Assembly (NCBI GenBank): GCA_028288485.1 | Contig: JAQBNO010000057.1 | Span: 1 to 64,000, forward strand | Direction of reading: 5' to 3' | Source: Segetibacter sp. | GTDB lineage: Bacteria > Bacteroidota > Bacteroidia > Chitinophagales > Chitinophagaceae | DNA length: 64,000 nucleotides | Shown here: piece after piece, positions 61,685-64,000 of the stretch | Layout of the letters: each line of letters opens with the position of its first letter | How positions within the stretch are numbered: the stretch's first letter is position 1 | Translations under genes and position numbers: made by a program | The notes under the pieces: generated by a model | The model's database searches: none | The model's input: only the letters and a program-made list of their open reading frames with translations | Told to the model about the DNA's origin: nothing

Positions 61685-63178
61685 ATGGCCAGGCGGTTTG
61701 TATCTATATGGTTCCGGTACCTAGTGACAGACTGGTTTGCACTTCGCCAACCCGAATTTGCTAATACCGCTTTTGTTATAAGAGCTCCTTCTCACGGTCG
61801 TATGGTAGTGACCGCAGCGAATGCTTTAGCTGAGGAGCAAGGAATTCACCCAGGAATGGTACTTGCTGATGCCAGGGCAATCATTCCTGCTCTGCAGGTG
61901 CTCGACGACAAGCCGGAGCTGGTTGATAAATTATTAAAGCGCATTGCAGAATGGTGTATCCGGTTTACACCATTTGCTGCCATTGATCTTCCGGATGGTA
62001 TTATTCTCGATGTTACAGGTTGCACGCATCTTTGGGGGGGTGACCAGCCTTTTTTGAGCGACATCGTTAAGCGATTGAAGGCTCGCGGTTATCATGTACG
62101 TGCTGCAATAGCTGATACCATTGGTACCGCCTGGGCCGTTGCCCGTTTTGGAGACTCATTCATTATCCCTCCCGATCAACAAAGTGAAGCACTACTTCCC
62201 CTGCCACCCGTGGCACTTCGCTTAGAAGCTGATACAATAGAGCGTTTGAACAAATTGGGTCTTCGCCAGATCAAAGATTTTATTGGCATGCCTCACTCGG
62301 CTCTTCGCCGGCGTTTTGGTAATCTTATTGAAACAAGATTAAACCAGGCTTTGGGACTTGAAGAAGAAATTTTTCAACCGGTCCTTCCAATAGAACCTTA
62401 CCAGGAAAGATTGCCCTGCCTCGAGCCTATTGTAACAGCTACAGGTATCGAAATTGCGCTTGGGAGATTGCTTGATGCATTATGCAAACGGCTGCAAAAA
62501 GAGCAAAAAGGACTTCGGACGGCCTTCTTTAAATGCTACAGAATTGATGGAAAAATCGAGCAGGTTCATATTGGTACCAATAGAGCGTCTTACAACGTTA
62601 AGCATCTTTTTAAGCTGTTTGAAACAAAGCTACCAACCATAGAACCTGACCTTGGTATTGAGTTATTTGTATTGGAAGCTCCTAAAGTGGAAGATCACGC
62701 TCCTTTACAGCAAAAATTGTTTGAAACAATGTGGGGTTTGGATAATGTTCATTTATCAGAATTAATAGATCGCTTAGAAGGAAAAGTTGGTCAAAATAGT
62801 ATTCTTCGTTATTTACCGGACGAGCATTATTGGCCAGAACGTTCAGTTAAACGGGCATTATCGCTTGATGAACAAAAATCTATAGAATGGAAGCTTGACA
62901 GACCAAGACCTATTCAACTTTTAGCTACACCTGAAAATATTGAGGTTACTGCTCCTGTTCCTGATTATCCACCAATGAACTTTCGTTACAAAGGAAAACT
63001 GCATAAAATAAAAAAGGCTGATGGACCAGAACGAATAGAACAGGAGTGGTGGATACAGGATGGTCAGCATAGGGATTACTATTCGGTGGAGGATGAAGAA
63101 GGCTGCCGTTACTGGTTGTTTCGGCTAGGGCATTATGATGAGGATTATAAATGGTTTATTCATGGATTTTTTGCGTGA
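61685..63178 (+). CDS. imuB: ImuB, Y-family polymerase homologue
   Basis: A 497-aa protein. Start at MARRFVSIWF (61685), one base after imuA. The Y-family fold is recognised from VTAANALAEEQGIHPGMVLADARAI, FTPFAAIDLPDGIILDVTGC and the helix-hairpin-helix region LNKLGLRQIKDFIGMPHSAL. The N-terminal catalytic Asp of DinB (normally DMDAFFAS) is replaced by WFRYLVTDWFAL, so it is probably inactive as a polymerase, as known for ImuB, and acts as an adaptor for the clamp and DnaE2. A C-terminal region of about 130 residues is ImuB-specific. Confidence 0.93.
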   Translation: MARRFVSIWFRYLVTDWFALRQPEFANTAFVIRAPSHGRMVVTAANALAEEQGIHPGMVLADARAIIPALQVLDDKPELVDKLLKRIAEWCIRFTPFAAIDLPDGIILDVTGCTHLWGGDQPFLSDIVKRLKARGYHVRAAIADTIGTAWAVARFGDSFIIPPDQQSEALLPLPPVALRLEADTIERLNKLGLRQIKDFIGMPHSALRRRFGNLIETRLNQALGLEEEIFQPVLPIEPYQERLPCLEPIVTATGIEIALGRLLDALCKRLQKEQKGLRTAFFKCYRIDGKIEQVHIGTNRASYNVKHLFKLFETKLPTIEPDLGIELFVLEAPKVEDHAPLQQKLFETMWGLDNVHLSELIDRLEGKVGQNSILRYLPDEHYWPERSVKRALSLDEQKSIEWKLDRPRPIQLLATPENIEVTAPVPDYPPMNFRYKGKLHKIKKADGPERIEQEWWIQDGQHRDYYSVEDEEGCRYWLFRLGHYDEDYKWFIHGFFA

Positions 63179-63450
63179 GCCTAACCTTTTGAAAGCTTTG
63201 TTATTAATCACCTCGGGTCTATTGAAAAATTAGTTCTTTGTTATCTCTTTAGAATAGTTCTTTTTTGCTTGCCGGAACAAGAAAAAAAAGACAGCAAATA
63301 CAGACTGGTTGTTTCCTTGCAACTAAACAGTCCCCTTTCAGCAAGTGTAGTTTAATCTGGCTTTTGTACCACTTATGTGAAGGACCTGAAAACTGAGTAC
63401 TTGACAATTTGCTTGCTTCTTTCATGCATCGATATGTTTATAATGAATAG

Positions 63451-63580
63451 CATGAAAAACAAATGTTGAAGCCACAGTAGCACAACCGCTTAATCAAGGA
63501 ACAAAGAAAGGAACGGGTGTTTCGTTCCTTTCATGATTTTTCTTTGGTTACTTTCTTTTCATCAAGGAAAAGAAAATGAC
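63451..63580 (+). repeat. Structured intergenic repeat, copy 2
   Basis: CATGAAAAACAAATGTTGAA and GCCACAGTAGCAC match 53467. A 10-bp hairpin GAAAGGAACG (63506-63515)/CGTTCCTTTC (63523-63532) follows, then TGATTTTTCTTTGGTTACTT and a second stem, 63547-63560 with 63567-63580 (14 bp, one mismatch). Confidence 0.75.
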
Positions 63581-63671
63581 AAAAAGCCTAATGGTTATAA
63601 AATGTTGAATTCTATAAAATGTAAGACAGAGAACTTTTGCAAAAAAAGAAAGATGAATAGGAAAACTACAA

Positions 63672-63692
63672 GTTGCAGTGAGTGACACAACA
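63672..63692 (-). repeat. Dispersed repeat core, diverged subtype B
   Basis: GTTGCAGTGAGTGACACAAC followed by A; 17 of 21 bases match the subtype B core in reverse. It lies 45 bases before the dnaE2 start. Confidence 0.5.
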
Positions 63693-63737
63693 ATGACAGA
63701 TAGAATTACAAATGTTGGTTCCCAAAAAAGAAACATC

Positions 63738-64000
63738 ATGTACACCGAACTGCAGGTAACCACCAACTTCACCTTTCTGCGGGGAGCCTCTCATGCCGAA
63801 GAATTGGTTGAGCAGGCAGCGGCTTTTGGATATACCGCAATTGCAATAACAGACCGAAACACCCTTGCAGGTATTGTTCGTGCGCATGCTGCAGCAAAGA
63901 AGATAGGAATAAGAATAATTGTTGGTTCCAGGTTGGATTTACTAGATGGACCTGGCTTGTTGGCTTATCCCACCAATAAAGCAGCTTATTCGCAACTAAG
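63738..64000 (+). CDS. dnaE2: Error-prone DNA polymerase DnaE2, N-terminal part (runs off right edge)
   Basis: An open frame from ATG 63738 to the window end, at least 87 codons. [20 protein letters not shown] and [20 protein letters not shown] are the N-terminal PHP domain of the C-family polymerase. The start of the PHP domain is typical of DnaE2 and DnaE1. Location after imuA-imuB identifies it as DnaE2. It would do the actual translesion synthesis in the ImuA/ImuB/DnaE2 mutasome. Confidence 0.9.
   Translation, partial: MYTELQVTTNFTFLRGASHAEELVEQAAAFGYTAIAITDRNTLAGIVRAHAAAKKIGIRIIVGSRLDLLDGPGLLAYPTNKAAYSQL

Larger units (their letters stand above)
63179..63737. other. Gap between imuB and dnaE2
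   Basis: 559 bases with no gene, in a cassette that is normally compact. It contains structured repeat copy 2 and a diverged subtype B core near dnaE2. dnaE2 probably has its own promoter here. Confidence 0.5.

Overview
This window looks like a chromosomal segment from a member of the Bacteroidota, most likely the family Chitinophagaceae. The signs are: a large secreted metalloprotease ending in a type IX secretion sorting domain; the IPExxxVDY family; a Rho factor with a long disordered insert; TAnnTTTG-type -7 promoter elements ahead of several genes; few Shine-Dalgarno sequences; and many short genes separated by AT-rich, repeat-bearing gaps. I see no plasmid, phage or insertion-sequence genes.

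Left part (1-34.7 kb). A decayed secreted-protein gene at the left edge is followed by a CPA1 sodium/proton antiporter, an M61 PDZ protease, tRNA-Phe, asnS, an MscS channel, rho, the secreted metalloprotease, a small lipoprotein with an in-frame TGA, an IPExxxVDY/M28-like pair, feoB, a META-domain lipoprotein and an amidase. A DUF2867 gene and an SDR gene follow, then a tight recX-nitrilase-nagA operon, a stand-alone response regulator, dnaN, a sterol-desaturase-type hydroxylase, and kdsB, a rhomboid homologue and a KdnB-like dehydrogenase. The last three suggest Kdo or 8-amino-Kdo lipid A chemistry. The M28-like and rhomboid-like proteins both lack catalytic residues.

Centre (35.6-46.4 kb). 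This is the most striking region: an inorganic-carbon super-cluster on the + strand. A three-gene module (small secreted protein of about 103 aa, SulP anion transporter with STAS domain, beta-carbonic anhydrase) occurs twice in tandem with a 3069 bp period. It is followed by dabA (DUF2309) and dabB, the energy-coupled CO2-hydrating/bicarbonate-accumulating pair. The two small secreted proteins are close paralogues, have no function I can name, and have -7 promoter elements at identical distance from their ATGs. Together the genes would import or trap bicarbonate by two routes and interconvert CO2 and HCO3- in the cytoplasm. I see no Calvin-cycle gene here, so the likely use is anaplerosis or pH control.

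Right part (46.6-64 kb). An enoyl-CoA hydratase homologue; a two-domain LigD with a fused-on remnant of an MmcQ/YjbR gene; an ArsR/SRPBCC pair; and a sugar-acid or glycoside catabolic cluster on the - strand (MFS, SDR, Tat-type TIM-barrel epimerase, PVC-type haem protein, Tat-type Gfo/Idh/MocA oxidoreductase). Last comes the imuA-imuB-dnaE2 mutagenesis cassette, with dnaE2 running off the right edge.

Gaps between genes carry a family of dispersed palindromic elements sharing a 21-base core (about 13 full or partial copies in three subtypes), tandem arrays of a 21 bp unit, and a second structured repeat present twice, in which one stem base pair covaries between copies.
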